A stretch of 64,000 bases of DNA from Paramacrobiotus metropolitanus (lineage: Eukaryota > Tardigrada > Eutardigrada > Parachela > Macrobiotidae), in NCBI RefSeq assembly GCF_019649055.1, contig NW_026570224.1, forward strand, positions 3,162,001 to 3,226,000, written 5' to 3'. The notes beneath the pieces are model-generated. The model did not search any database, was not told the origin of the DNA, and saw only the letters and a list, made by a program, of their open reading frames with translations. Below are positions 24,386 through 36,732 of this stretch, one piece after another. The position numbers and the translations under genes are program-made. How positions within the stretch are numbered: position 1 is the first letter of the stretch; each line of letters opens with the position of its first letter.

Positions 24386-24965
24386 TGTTCTTGTTCGGTC
24401 TCTGTTGTAATGTGCGTTTTTCTAGACTTATTTTTATTGTGGATTTGTAGTCGGTTTTCGTATAAATAAGCCTTGAGCATCGTGAGCAGATCAGCATTGC
24501 CAGAAGAGTTAACGTCCCTACGATCTAACTGGCTGCACTGATAAAGAAACAAGTAAAGGATAGTCACAATCACAGAATCACTGCGAGAGTCGAGGAAGAC
24601 GACTCCCAGCAATGATCAACACATATTCGCCAAAAAACATGACGCCTCTCGGCGCTTTGGAGATGTTTTGCACGGTTTATGATCTGTAGCAAAAAGTATG
24701 AGTTAATGGCGTGAGAAGTGTATACAATCCTGCAATATTCCTCAACACCGCTCACTCTTTTTTTCGAAACCCTCAGATTTACATTTATTGTACAACGTTA
24801 TTGCTAAGCACATTAAGACTTCCTACTTTAAATATGCACATGCAGATAGTGTGCGCAGCACACTGTTTTGTAAGTCTTTTTCGCTACAAGTAAAATTTTC
24901 ACTTTTCAATTCGGTTTTAAAAATCTGGTCATTCCAATATTTTTATTTGCGAGAGATCAATCAAA
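24386..24965. other. Intergenic, eIF2B gamma fragment to AK8 (unit 3)
   Basis: Third near-identical repeat of 8055-8635; no gene recognised. Confidence 0.6.
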
Positions 24966-27793
24966 ATGGAAACAACACGGTTCAGTGAAAAGAACTCGTT
25001 TCCGCAGTCAGGAGCTTTCTATGCTGAAGACAAAGATATTTTCGGGGTTTTAATGGTTAGGCAACAATTATCCGCGCTAGCTAGACACCTGATTGTCAGC
25101 GAAGACATCTGAACATGCATAATGATAATTATTACAGCATTCGTTTTTTGTATTACTTGCAGAAAGCTTTGCAGGAGCTTGTAATTACTCGACCGGAAAA
25201 TCCAGTGCAGGGATTGATAAGATACTTTATGCGAAATATTCGACAAGTGATAAAATCGCCATCATCGGCCCACCGTTGAGTGGTCGACATACGCTGGCTA
25301 CGCAATTAGCCGAAGTCTTCGACGTTCCGTTGTTGGACTACGATCGCCTCTACGAAACAGTGGATCCACAACTGCAGATGGCTGTCACACCGTTTCACGA
25401 GAAGTGCGAACCCTTACCACCGGAAATGGCTTATTCTTTAATTCGACAGAAAATATTCAGCGATGATTGTATTGCGAAAGGATGGATTTTGTGCGGCTTT
25501 CCGGAAACAAGGGCGCAGGACGATTTATTTCGCCGGCAAGGAATCTCTCCTCTGAAAACCAGTACGAATTGTTAGATTGGTATGCAAAACATTTCATAAC
25601 ATTAATATTCCACGTTAATAGTACTTAGTAATATAGCCGAATAGATGTTAATATAGCCGTTAGACGATAACGCTGACTAGCTGAGGTAAGATAATGCGAT
25701 CGTCATCTGTTCTGACCGGATTTTTTGTAACTGGTATACTGTAATGAGGAATGTCGCCTTGCAGTTATATTGCAAACTGATCCCGCTGTACTTTTGGAGC
25801 GAAGGAGGCATTATCTGTTTGATCCGGTTGATAAACGCCCATATCACAGTCAGCTGTACATGCCGGTGCTGAAAAGCATTGCAAAGCGTTTGATTGTACC
25901 GCAGAAATATACGAAAGGTCAACTTGCAGCACGTATGCAAGAGTTTGCATATGAGTCCATTCTGATTTCCAAAAGCTGTTCGACATTGGCCTACGGCGAT
26001 CCGAGTTGTATCGTGATCAACGCCGATCAGTCTATCGGTGCAGTATTTAATGAAGGCAAGCCATGTTGATTTCCCGCTAGTCTGAACTACAAAATATGGA
26101 TACAAACTTACATAGTATGATAATATATAAACTTACATAATATGATAATTTCAGCCCTGCAATTTTCCTCTCTTCAGTCTATTCAGCGTCGTCCGTACAT
26201 GCATCGACTGCTTTTTATTGGGCGTCCTGGATCTGGGAAAAAATCCGTAGCTAACTGGCTGGCGCGAACATTTCGGCTTTACCACGGTACGCTTCGGGCT
26301 GTGTATTCATCTGTAAATGTACGGAATACGTAAATGCAACATAATTTTACATTATAACTTGTGGAAAATATCGACCTACAAGTCCGCTCAGTCCTTGTGC
26401 GCATGCAACAAATGAAAACGTTTCAGTTTCGTCTGGTTCTTTGGTGATGCGAGCGGCTGTCGATTCGGAACATGACAATTACAAAGAAATTAATGCACTG
26501 CTCAACCGGGAGCGGCAAAGTAAGCTTGCGCAATTTAGCAAAATAGTACATCTTATAACATAATTATGATGTACAATACTCTGTATATATATTAAGTACA
26601 TAATTTATTGTATTGCAATATCCTACAAGCCCATCCAACAATTCTTTGACCGCTGTAAGCGGGAATTTAAAGAAACGTGGGCTTGAGCCATTTAATGTGC
26701 TTCGACACGTCACGCCACATGGGTCCGCGTATTCAGCGTAAATAAGCAACAAATCTGCATGTGTTGCAGTTACTGTCTCTGTGATATACAATGTAATATG
26801 TTAAGCATTATTTATTGCCATCATAATTTATATTAATTTTATGCTTTTGTAACAGTATCATCTTTGCTTTGCAATACAATATCGCGGTGGTACTTAATAT
26901 CCATATTACTTTCAAATTACTGATTGCAACATGCCCGGGCTAAAGATAATTGAATCCACGTTGGTATAATAATGGTCTATTAATTGTGATCTATTATATT
27001 ATTATTGGTTGAATATTTATAAATATATCTGCCACTACACTACGATGCGTATTTGCATTACTGTGCGTGATTTATATGCGCTGCGCTTACAGCGGTCAAA
27101 GAATTGTTGGATGGGCTTGTATATAAGTACAGTACTGTAATCAATAACTACGAATAAATTGTTTGGAATTACTGCTTCCATTGCTTGCCTAATTTGTGTG
27201 TCAGGTCTTTCTATAATTAGTAATGTGTATTTTGATGTTACTGTTTGCTTACCATTAATGTTACTGCGATTCCAGTTCCCGATGATATGGTTGGAGAAAT
27301 GGTCTGCCGCGCTCTGGCCGAGACAGACCTGGTAGGATTTATCTTGCGTGGGTTTCCACAGAACCGTGTCCAAGCCGAACTTCTGGATCGCTGCGGATTC
27401 CGCCCTTCGCGAGTGCTTTTCTTTGACTGTCCGTCGGAAATTGCTCAACAGCGTTTGCTGCGTCGTGCGAACGACCTTTTCGACAAAGCAACACAACTAA
27501 CGGACCTATACGACACACAGCGCACAAGCGTTCTCTTACCATCATCTGACCGGAAATGGGGAGTTAAAGATGTCGAAGCACAAGCCGGCATCATTAGATC
27601 TCAAGATAAGCTGTATGAGAATTACGAAAATGATTTGCGGACATATTATCAGGATATTTCATTAGCAATTGATGCAACACTTAGTCTCAAGGAAATGTTC
27701 GAAAAGGTGAGATGTGCGCTAGTGCATCCCATGCCGTTAAAAACAAAGAAAGCGCTTACTCCTGTTCGAACAGCACCATTCCAAAGTAATTGA
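24966..27793 (+). CDS. AK8: Adenylate kinase 8, tandem copy 3 (intron carries a transposon)
   Basis: Exons 24966-25055, 25163-25561, 25765-26055, 26155-26286, 26427-26519 and 27276-27793. The second adenylate-kinase domain is intact. Exon 2 has the same one-base A loss (run 25252-25255) before the first P-loop as copy 2. A few substitutions are specific to this copy: SGRHT in place of SGRRT in the first P-loop, and Glu for Asp in PFHEKCEP. Intron 5 is longer by about 500 bases because of the MITE at 26626. This is probably the positional ancestor, since it lies next to the complete POLDIP2. Confidence 0.85.
26626..27119. mobile_element. MITE with 36-bp terminal inverted repeats and TA target duplication
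   Basis: This 494-bp insert interrupts a sequence that is continuous in units 1 and 2 (CCTATATAAG becomes CCTA-insert-TATATAAG). The ends are perfect 36-bp inverted repeats starting CAAGCCCATCCAACAATTCT, and the flanking TA is duplicated. No transposase frame is present. TA target duplication points to the Tc1/mariner superfamily, so this is a non-autonomous miniature element. It is inside AK8 intron 5 of unit 3 only, so it inserted after the triplication or was lost from the donor of the other units. Confidence 0.92.
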
Positions 27794-28379
27794 GTACATG
27801 TAAGTCTTCAAAATGTTGATAATAACTGATAATAAATGACTGACGTGGTGACCTACAATAGCGTTTAATAAAATGTTTAATGTGCGTACATACGTATTGT
27901 GCGTACCTGTCATTATTATAAACGGTTTAAATTGTAACTTTTCTGGAAAATCTTTAATGTTTTAAAATAGCGAAAATTACCTGTACTTATTAGCAGAGTT
28001 TAACAGTATAACGGTAACCTCACATCACTATCATACAGTGTACATACCCCTGGCATGCTAGTTACGTAAGAGAAATGCGTTATTTATACGGTGGCAGATC
28101 ATGTGAAAGCTTGAGTCACGCAATCGTTTCAAAAAGCAGCAAAAACATTTATTGTGAACCTGGAAAACAAAACATTACAATTTTCGTAGTTTTCTTTCTT
28201 AGGCACTTACAGACATTCTGAGTAACTTCCTTTTTTGTGGGGCTTTTACGACGTGACTTGGAGTGATTTTCAGTGGCTGTATCCGTTGAAATGGTCCGCA
28301 CACTGCCCGTAGTGAAACGTTAGAAATTTTGCTTGTATGAGTTGTATCCGAGGTGTAAGCACTAAGCACCGAACCGACT

Positions 28380-31045
28380 ATGTGCTGCAGAACATTTCTT
28401 CCATTATTGCGGATTGTTTGTGAGTCCGCTTCTTCCCGGGATACGCAATGCGTTCGTCTTTCTTTGTGTACTTCGCTGCCTCGCAGAACATATGCATCAG
28501 CGGTGCGCCTAGCCGAAGTTGGGAAGTTCGAAGAACCTAAGGAGCAGAACCTGAAATACCCCACGGGACAGTTGTTCTTACATCGGATATTTGGATACAG
28601 AGGTGCGCACAATACTACGTATGCATTGAATTTCGATAGTGCTACTTAACCTGGACTCGGTATGTTTGGAGCAGATATTTATATACGAAGACCCCTGAAT
28701 CAGTATTTTTTGTTTAGGTGTGGTATTATTCCCGTGGCTGGCCAGAGTTTTCGACAGGGATCTCGCAGGAAGGAAAGAAGGCATCAAGATCGATCCTGCT
28801 CAGAACGAAGGCGCTGCCTTCAACAATATCGGGACGGGTCGTGATGTGAAGGGCCGAGCTGTGCCATATTATCAAGTTTTGATTGACGCGCGGGATTGCC
28901 CGCACATTCGAGCTCAGTCGGAGACGGTGACGTTTCTTGGACATCAGGAAAGCAGTAGATCTCTGTACGCTATTCCTGGGTAAGTCGACACTGCTCTTGT
29001 TTTTTTTGCTGTGGCGTTGATTCTACAGATGCTCGATCAGTGTCTTTTATTTATTCGGTTTTTCTGTTTATTGTCACTTTAGAGTTTAGCTTTCCGGAAA
29101 AAATTGTGTTTTGAATGCGCTTTTGTTATTTCACCATGATTTGGAAGTGATTTAAAAACATAAGCGTTTGATAAAATTGTGGAATGAATGAAATCCACGT
29201 TGTGCTACGTTGTTCTTGATTTGTAACGAGTTTTTGGATTCGTTTTATGGGCTTGCATTTCCATTATTTGCAGTGTCGATGTATTGTTTGATTTTTTGTA
29301 ACAGTAACACTGTACTTCGGGCACCTTCATCTTTACCCTAACGCTTGTATTGTTAATTAAGTGTCTAAGATTTTTCCGGCAATGGATGTTTAGTCCGAAG
29401 ATAACGAATGTAATTTATGTACTTACATCCAATCGGCTTCTGAGCCTTGTAAATTGCATAGAAGTGATAGCACTGCTTATACTATACGAGTACGAAGTAC
29501 TTGCAGTATTGTACATACATGGAGTTTTTACGTCTTTGCAGACTGGATTATATATCTCACGACGATGTCATACCCTATTCCAGTACCGAAAAGAATGCCA
29601 TAATGCATGATCTTTTTGAGAAATTTCTTTATCTGGATACCGAGAAAGGTTCCTATGAGCCGAAAGATACACTGCGAGCTTGGCAAGATCGGAACCATCC
29701 ATGGCTTGAATTATCGGATGTGCATCGCGAAACGACGGAAAATATCAGAGTGACCGTGATTCCCTTCTACATGGGCTGTCGTCGGGATACGGGGCAGGGA
29801 AATGGACAAAGTGTTTACTGGTGGAGGTTAGTTTTTATCGTTAGTAAAAATTAATAGAATAGAAAAGCACATTTTATGCTTTGATAAATTAGTTTATTAA
29901 GGGAACCTTTGAATTCTGTGAGTTGCGAGTCGCACTATTAAGCTGCCATTGGAAGATGTGGATGGCATCGACGCTGTTTATTGGTTTATATTGAATAATT
30001 ATTTTCGGAAGTCAATATTAAGCGCTATTATGTACACTGTTTTCTTGCCTGAGCAGGTTTTCAGGAATACATTTACAATTTTAATTTTTATGCGTTTCAT
30101 AATCTTTCTTTGCAGATACTGCATTCGCTTGGAAAATTTAGGCGAAGAAACAGTACAGTTACGTGAGCGACATTGGCGAATCTTCTCCTTATCTGGAACT
30201 TTGGAAACGGTTAGAGGACGAGGTGTCGTAGGACAGGAACCAGTGCTTTCTAAAGTTTTGCCGGCTTTCCAGTACAGTTCGCATGTATCGTTACAAGCAC
30301 CTTCTGGCCACATGTGGGGGTAAGAAAGCACGGAGTCGAATCGAAATATTTGCCATACAGTTTCGGTGTACAATTTTTTGTTATTGTTTCTTCATTTTGT
30401 TGCTTTATAAATGAGCATGCTTCTGGTGACAAGAACAAATACGACCAATTTATCGTTGTACGAAGCAGCGGTGCTTCATTTGCTTTCTTTGCAGCTCAGT
30501 ATTGCCGCTTTCGGTACTTCAAATTTGCTTATACCTGAACTTAATTTAATATCTGTTTAATATCTGTCTATTTTTTTATTTTTTCATTCTGCTTTATAGG
30601 TATGTTTTTTATTCATTGATAACATAATCTAAGCAAGGACTGCAAAGTGAATGTCCAACTTCATATAAGTAGGCACTTATTAAGAAAATTGCGTTTTCTT
30701 GAATAGTGACGGGATTAAACAAGCATTTGGCTTTTCAGTTTCTTAATATCTATATGCAAGCCATGTTAATCAATGCATTAGCTTGAGTAGGAATCAAGTA
30801 CGAGTACAGTACATTAATAATTGCTCTAGTAGTTTCAGTGATACAGTACTTAACTGGTACCGAATGCAGTTTTTTATCTTCAGTGGCGAAAATCCATGCA
30901 TCATAACGCATTTATATGCGCATGTGTTTATTTTTGCAGGACCTTTCGGTTCGAGCGGGAAGACGGCAGTTCTGTAGATGTGAAAATTCCGCCATTCAGT
31001 TTGGAATCTAAAGATGATGATTCATCGAACATCACTGTTGTTTGA
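28380..31045 (+). CDS. POLDIP2: POLDIP2 (PDIP38), complete copy
   Basis: Five exons (28380-28602, 28718-28979, 29542-29826, 30116-30319, 30940-31045) give 359 residues; human POLDIP2 has 368. The order is an Arg/Ser-rich presequence-like start, a YccV-like domain (GYRGVVLFPWLARVFDRD, YYQVLIDARDCPHI), the linker LRAWQDRNHPWLELSDVHRE, then the ApaG/DUF525 domain (YCIRLENLGEETVQLRERHW, FSLSGTLETVRGRGVVG, FQYSSHVSLQAPSGHMWG). All these blocks are almost identical to the human protein. Known roles: a mitochondrial and nuclear adaptor that binds DNA polymerase delta p50/PCNA, PrimPol and the ClpXP system. This is the only copy of three with exons 3-5. Intron 2 is much longer (562 bp) than the exon 1-2 intron. 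Confidence 0.95.
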
Positions 31046-31734
31046 TCTTTCATTCATGACTAGGTACTCCTCGATACAATGTCTGATTTGGAGTGTTGCT
31101 TCAAAAATCCCTTGTAATAGAGTTTATCGGGATTTCAATTTGATTTGATTTTATTTGTTCGTTGTGTACATACGATACAAAATGTTATGTTAAAGTACAG
31201 TACTTTGCATAATTATTTTCATCCCTTGCAGATTTAGAGGATTTTAATAGAAGTTAGAGGGCTTTAATAAAATTAGACAGTAGATTCTTGAAATGTTGAA
31301 ATGTTTGTCGTAACATTTTGCTAGCATTTATTGGTTTATTTCGAGAAACAAAGTAAAACTGATGCGCACTAAAAAGGTAAACAATAAACGGCGACGCGCT
31401 AAACTTTTAAGAATGTAGTACATTATTGTAAATTTTGCAGTGCATGTTCTTACTAATCGTACCTAATTGCAGTTGATTGGGCCTGTTCAACACAGAAAAT
31501 GTTGATCACAGAAAATTGTTGACTTATTAAATACAGTAAATGCACTACATAGCATCTACTATCTGGTTAAGCTTACTGTACCTTCTTGCGATTGAAAAAA
31601 AGTCAAATGGACGCCATAGAAACAAAATTTGAGACTTCTGGAGTTAGTCTTACTTAGAATTAAATACAGTTGCTCCGTGAATTCGTTTTCTTAGGAATTT
31701 GCCGTAATTACGGCGAAATTGATGTAGTAATTTT
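31046..31734. other. Intergenic after POLDIP2
   Basis: About 690 bases of AT-rich sequence with no recognised gene. An AATAAA-type signal occurs in TTTAATAAAATTAG near 31264, a plausible POLDIP2 poly(A) site. Confidence 0.5.
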
Positions 31735-32820
31735 ATGGACGGGAAAAAAACTAATGTAAAGAAAGGAAAAGATGAGAAAACAAATAAGATCCGTGAGCTG
31801 TCGCTGGTTGAAGAAGCTTTGCGCATTGACTGGACTCATTCAGTCCCGCAGTGTTCTTTGACACAGCTTGATGAATGGTACAATGGCGCAATTGATGCTA
31901 TCGCCAGAGACGATGATGTGGAGAATTTTAAAAATGCATTGAAAGCCGTGCATCCGCCAATCGCTTTAGTCAGTTTGTTCCAGCACAACCGTGATAATTT
32001 CGCCGTATGTGACATCATCAAATTGGCTGTTATTCGCGGTTGTCGGCAAATTGTGGAACTGATCATCAAAATTTTAGGAGAACAGAAATTTTATGAATTT
32101 GCACAATGGGGGAAATATAATTGTTCACATATCGCAGCAATTTGGGGACATGCAGACTTAATAGAAAGTGAATGGTGATTTGCTAATTCGCATTAGTTAA
32201 ATGTGGAGAAAATTTCAGTTGTTGAATTCAACTGTCAGCTCTAAATTCAATTTTTTTCTTGACAGGATAATTTCGCTAACGCTAATCTGCTTGTCTATTT
32301 TAAGAAAATGCTAAGTGAAGCGAATAATGTTTGTGAGCTTAATAAAGAAGATTTACGAAAGGATTTTTTTATCAATTGACGGTAATTAACGGAGGGCGTA
32401 TCTCGTATTTCAGTCTTTCAAGAGTATTTCGTCAAACAGGGCGGTGACCCTTCCATGGTGCCAGCGGACGGAAGTGTCTTGGTACTGGCTCAGCGTTATG
32501 GGCAATTACGCATTGCGGAGTACTTTAATTGGTATCCACTACGTGTCGTCTATCAAAAAATATTGAATAATTTAGCTGCACATCTGGATAAGGCTGGACC
32601 ACAGACTGATCCAGTTTGCACAGAAGAGGATTTGGCTAGATACCGCGCAGGATGTGAAGAAAAACTTGAGCACATCAAACAGGTCAAATTTCGTGAAATG
32701 CCATTGCCCGAGCTAATCAATAACATTATCGAGGCTAGTCAGTTACGCGTATTGGCTAAAAAGTTTATAGTCAAATACCTTTCGCAAATCGACAAAGGAA
32801 AAATGAAGAAAAAGAAATAA
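31735..32820 (+). CDS. Hypothetical protein with ankyrin-like helices
   Basis: The first exon opens with a Lys-rich start (MDGKKTNVKKGKDEK) and runs to about 32168. It contains helix pairs resembling ankyrin repeats (CDIIKLAVIRGCRQIVELII, CSHIAAIWGHADLIE). A small exon (32266-32332) and a last exon (32414-32820) join in phase and continue with VLAQRYGQLRIAEYFNWYP, ending in the basic tail KGKMKKKK. The joint between exon 1 and exon 2 is not resolved: neither visible donor (32169 or 32176) keeps the frame of exon 2, so a border or a base is wrong. I do not recognise the family. No signal peptide or membrane segment is seen. Confidence 0.55.
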
Positions 32821-33962
32821 ACTTATTCGATGTCCTGTTTACCTCGATTATTCATGTATTTGCATTTTTTTGCTTGTGATTTTTAGTCTCGAATTACATA
32901 GCTGCATAGGGTTTGCGCCATGAAACATTGATTATTCATTATTGTGCACACTCCGACAGCAACCAAAAAAGAATAATAATTTTTGTACATAATGATATAA
33001 ATTTCGATCGAGAAGCAGAATCTTGAAAGATAAAACTTGAAAAAGATAAAAATGATCCAACGTAAATACGAGTACGTGTCTGCGGTCGTACAAAGCAGCT
33101 GAAAATTAAGGCGGCATTGTATTAAAGCACTGTTCTAATGTGCATAATGCGTACGTACCGCCTGATGGAAAAAATTCCGCTCTGGTCAGTTCGGGTTCGA
33201 TATTGGTTTCGTAACCGCATAACTCGAACTGACCGAAAGATCAGTGACACTGACCACTTTGACACTACCAGCCTTGCTACCAGTACCAGACACCAGATTT
33301 GCGTTTGCCGAATGCCGACGTTAAAAAAAATGGAAAAAAGTAATAGGTTTCTCTTTATAATTGGAAGTGTGAATTTACTGATGGGTTTGAAATTGAAGTC
33401 ATGTTTTAATTTATTGATTGAAAAATATTTTGAAACGAAGCATGAGCATAAGTTACTACGTTTTTTAAAGTGTTGATGGACGATGGTCACTGGTCATCGA
33501 CTCACAGATACTACCTTATGTACTCGTAGTCTCGTACACATCTTGCCGGTTTCGGCATACTGCAGCCCGCACTCAGCCTTTTGGCCAGCGTTTCGGTTCA
33601 GAGCGATGACCATTAATCAGCCGGTTGCTGCCCCGTGAACTGAAAAGGGGGCGGTTAATCCAGGCTGCTGACCAATACCCGAGCTTCATGTCTGTAGCGC
33701 GAAAAAATTGAACTCCCACAGTACTTTAGGAGCAAAGCGCCCATGGAGAAGTGCAAACGTGAGTCCAGTCTTGTATTTTATTTGGGCAGTTCGTAAAATA
33801 TTTTCTGCCGGATTTTTTGTTGACGTTTGTTTGATTCAGTCCGGTTGTTGTATTGCCAATATTGATTCTGTTTTGCGCTGTGTTGCGTCGACCTTTATTC
33901 GCATTTTTGAAGCCTTTTTAAGTTTCCATCGTGCGTTGTATTTGCTGTGCGGTGCTGACGAA
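32821..33962. other. Intergenic and probable 5' region of the boule-like gene
   Basis: No gene recognised. Overlapping sense and antisense frames of about 110-120 codons near 33122-33490 have no family resemblance. The frame containing the boule-like start is open for about 250 bases upstream of the ATG at 33963, so a longer N-terminus cannot be excluded. Confidence 0.5.
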
Positions 33963-35865
33963 ATGGCCAACTCTGGTTTAGTTGAACAGACTCTGGGAGA
34001 CATGAACGCTTTAAATCTGAATCCGTCGCTGCTGCCCAACAAAGTCTTCGTGGGAGGATTGGCAGAAAAGGTGAGAAACTGCAGACGAAAATGTTTTTGT
34101 TTTTATGTCTCTGTTGGTCGACACTGGGTGTGCTGCAGACTGAAACCAGAGATCTACGGGAGATGTTCAACGAGTATGCTCCAGTGCAGGATGTGAAGAT
34201 CATCGTTGACCGATCCATTATTTCGAAATCGGGGGATCCTCGTCGTTACGCGTTTATTGCGTTTGAAAGTCCGGAGGAAGTAAAGAAAGTGCTTGCGGCG
34301 GTAAGAATCCTGGTTTTGCAATTAGAACGTTTTAAGTGGAAAAGGTCAGTGACCTTTAGCAAGCTACGAGTCTTCGCTGTTCTCTGCACATCGGCTCTCT
34401 TTATATGTACACCAACAAGTTCATAAGTATTTTGAATAATTCTGTAGTAATAATTTGGAATAGTTCTGTAACTGGTTCTGGTATTTGGAACAGTTCTCTG
34501 TCGCGATCCTAAATTTGAATAGATTATAACATAACAATAACATACTAGTCTAAGAAGTTCGTCCTGTTGTGCATTCCGACTTTTTTTGTACCTTGCGATG
34601 AAATTTTACTACGTACACTAAAAGATGAAACCTGCCGCTTATGGCTTCGAAGTTGAAATTGCACATGTCTGTTCTTCTTACAGCTATCCGACAAATCGCT
34701 GGACTTGCATGGCCGTCGTCTGACTGTTGGACAGGCGTTCCGCAAGCCACAGATCTACAATCGTTATCTTGGTAAATAGCAAAAGTTGCATATTCATTTC
34801 GCGTATCCTTTTTTGTGTGAACTTTCCGTTCCATGTTCAGCTCCGACTCTTTTGCCTCCGTTCGTGCACGTTGACCCATATGCGTCATACCGGGCCTGGG
34901 CTGCCATTGCTCCCGGCAAAGCGGGCATGATGCAGGTAAAACCACCTTTTACTGGACAGCAGGAAGTAATTGTGGTGCTGTATTGCCTACTAAAAATAAA
35001 CGATTATAGTTGTATCGTGCATGCGATAAATGTAGACCTAAATGCATCCATATTCACCCATTAAAAATTAGTTTTCATTACAGGTACTTAATTATTTAGC
35101 TTCAAAATTGTACGGAGTCAATAATTTTACGAAATGCACTTTCGATTGTGTTCATACTATAATGTATTGAAAAATTCCCATTTTTTGCAGTCGGTATCCA
35201 TGAACCCGCCGTCGGCCCCGTACACGCTGCCCTATATGACGCCTGCCGCCTATGGCTTCGATCCCGCACTGATATATTCCCCGGGACCAATGATGAGCCC
35301 GTACGCGAGTGGGACCATTTCGGCACCTGTGAGTCCCGGCGTTTCTCAGATGCATTCGAGCCACATGTATTCTCAAATGAAAAATGTAAGCGTACCGCAC
35401 CGCATTCAAAAATCAGTCTGTGAATTCTCGTGAGTTTTTCGCGTTGCTTTGGTGGGCTCTTGTTAGCTGGAATAATTTTTGGCAGGTAATTCCCTCGAAT
35501 GGTCTCAACAATGATTACGTAAACATGTCTAACGGCTCATCTGGATGCAACAGCCTTGATGACTCCACTTCCGATGTGTATGCGGCGTATAAGGTACGCT
35601 TTCGGCTTACTTTGCAGCTTGCAGCATGGTATTATTGTTTTGCTAGTGATACTTACCGTTGTTTCCACATTAGATGCAGCCGACTTTGTCAAATGGGAAC
35701 GACCAACGCCAGCGTCAGAATGGCCGCATCAATATGGTCAACTCGATGCGCATTCCCTCTTCCAACCCGACCGCCAATGGCCACCACTATATGCATCAAG
35801 GCCCGACTCTTGCCACTGAGCCGCGCTTCATGGGCAGTATTCCTCGTCAGCAGTTCGCTGTTTAA
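33963..35865 (+). CDS. boule: Boule/DAZL-family RNA-binding protein
   Basis: Seven exons (33963-34070, 34139-34300, 34684-34771, 34841-34935, 35191-35385, 35486-35593, 35674-35865) give 315 residues. One RRM occupies residues about 28-115: RNP2 is KVFVGGL, RNP1 lies in RRYAFIAFES, and the domain ends RRLTVGQAFRKPQ, matching human BOULE KLNIGPAIRKQQ. The C-terminal two thirds is Pro/Ser/Asn/Gln/Tyr-rich (PPSAPYTLPYMTPAAYGFDP), typical of DAZ-family tails. Known family role: germ-cell translational regulator that binds mRNA 3'UTRs, mainly in meiosis. An AATAAA signal at 36195 is a likely poly(A) site, giving a 3'UTR of about 350 bases. Other single-RRM proteins (DAZAP1, hnRNP) fit less well because of the QAFRKPQ end. 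Confidence 0.78.
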
Positions 35866-36732
35866 GCCGTTGCTTTCCGTGGAATCTCAGGGATCATCCC
35901 ATCGACTTTGTTTTTTTGTATATTTGTTTTTTCGCGCACACTTAACTTCATTTTAATTTATTTTGGTAATTTATTTGATGGTGAAATTGTGAATAATTTT
36001 CCTCATTGTGCTATTTATCATTCTATTTTATTATACATTTCTCATTATGTACTTGTACAGAGCGGTAAATTGCATTTGAATTTTGCCGTAGATGTGTTTG
36101 TAGCGGCTTCAAACGTCAATTTTTTTAGTACGATTGAAATCATTGAATAGTATTGACGTTTCAATTGAGTGCAAAATTATGTTGTTTTAATCTGAATAAA
36201 ACAATTTTGTTGTGGGTAAAATATGTTATGGATGTGCAAGAGTCCACTGGCCACCACGTACAAATCTCCACGGGATCAGGTTACGCAGATTCTTAACGCT
36301 TCATGTATGGTGCCTCCCGCTCGAGGTGGCGTTGTTACCTGCTGCTGATGATGCCTTCAGTACGTGAATCGTACGTATGTACTTCAGTACAAAAGGCATC
36401 TCGTGAATCGTTGGGTATAATATTATTATTGTTCAAAACGTTTGTTATTTTTTTAAAAAATAGTTTATTATAACGTTAAATTTGGATTTATTGTTAGAAC
36501 GTAGAGAACGTGTAGAAGCCTTTTTTGCCGTTCGATAATCAGGTTGTTTACAGTTAGGTGAATGCCATTTTCGTTGGTTGTACACCGTGGTCATATCTGG
36601 AACTGCTAAACAATCGAGCGAATCGGACGGTTTTTTAATCCCCAATTTTGTCACTTTCAAGTTGTCTTTTCACTTTTGGATACGGAATACTGACGTGTTA
36701 CCACTGCGCTCGTTACCTTGAAAAACCACGAA
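35866..36732. other. 3'UTR and intergenic, boule-like to POLE3
   Basis: The first about 350 bases are probably the boule-like 3'UTR, with AATAAA at 36195. The rest shows no gene and must contain the POLE3 promoter. Confidence 0.5.

Larger units (their letters stand above)
22973..29320 (+). repeat. Tandem unit 3 of the triplicated segment (CR gene absent)
   Basis: Contains eIF2B gamma exons 5-8, AK8 and POLDIP2 exons 1-2 like units 1 and 2. Inside POLDIP2 intron 2 similarity to the other units fades gradually and ends at a shared CAGTAACACTGTA (12381-12393 in unit 1, about 29302-29314 here). Beyond this, unit 3 carries the rest of POLDIP2 and no CR gene. It also has a 494-bp transposon insertion at 26626, absent from the other units. 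Confidence 0.88.

Noticed and set aside
33180-33240. tRNA-like B-box string (GGTTCGATATTGG) near a short inverted repeat
   Set aside because: No matching A-box at the right distance and no cloverleaf; no tRNA or tRNA-derived SINE can be supported.
33138-33476. Overlapping sense and antisense frames of about 110-120 codons
   Set aside because: Open on both strands from base composition and a small inverted repeat near 33185-33235; no motif.
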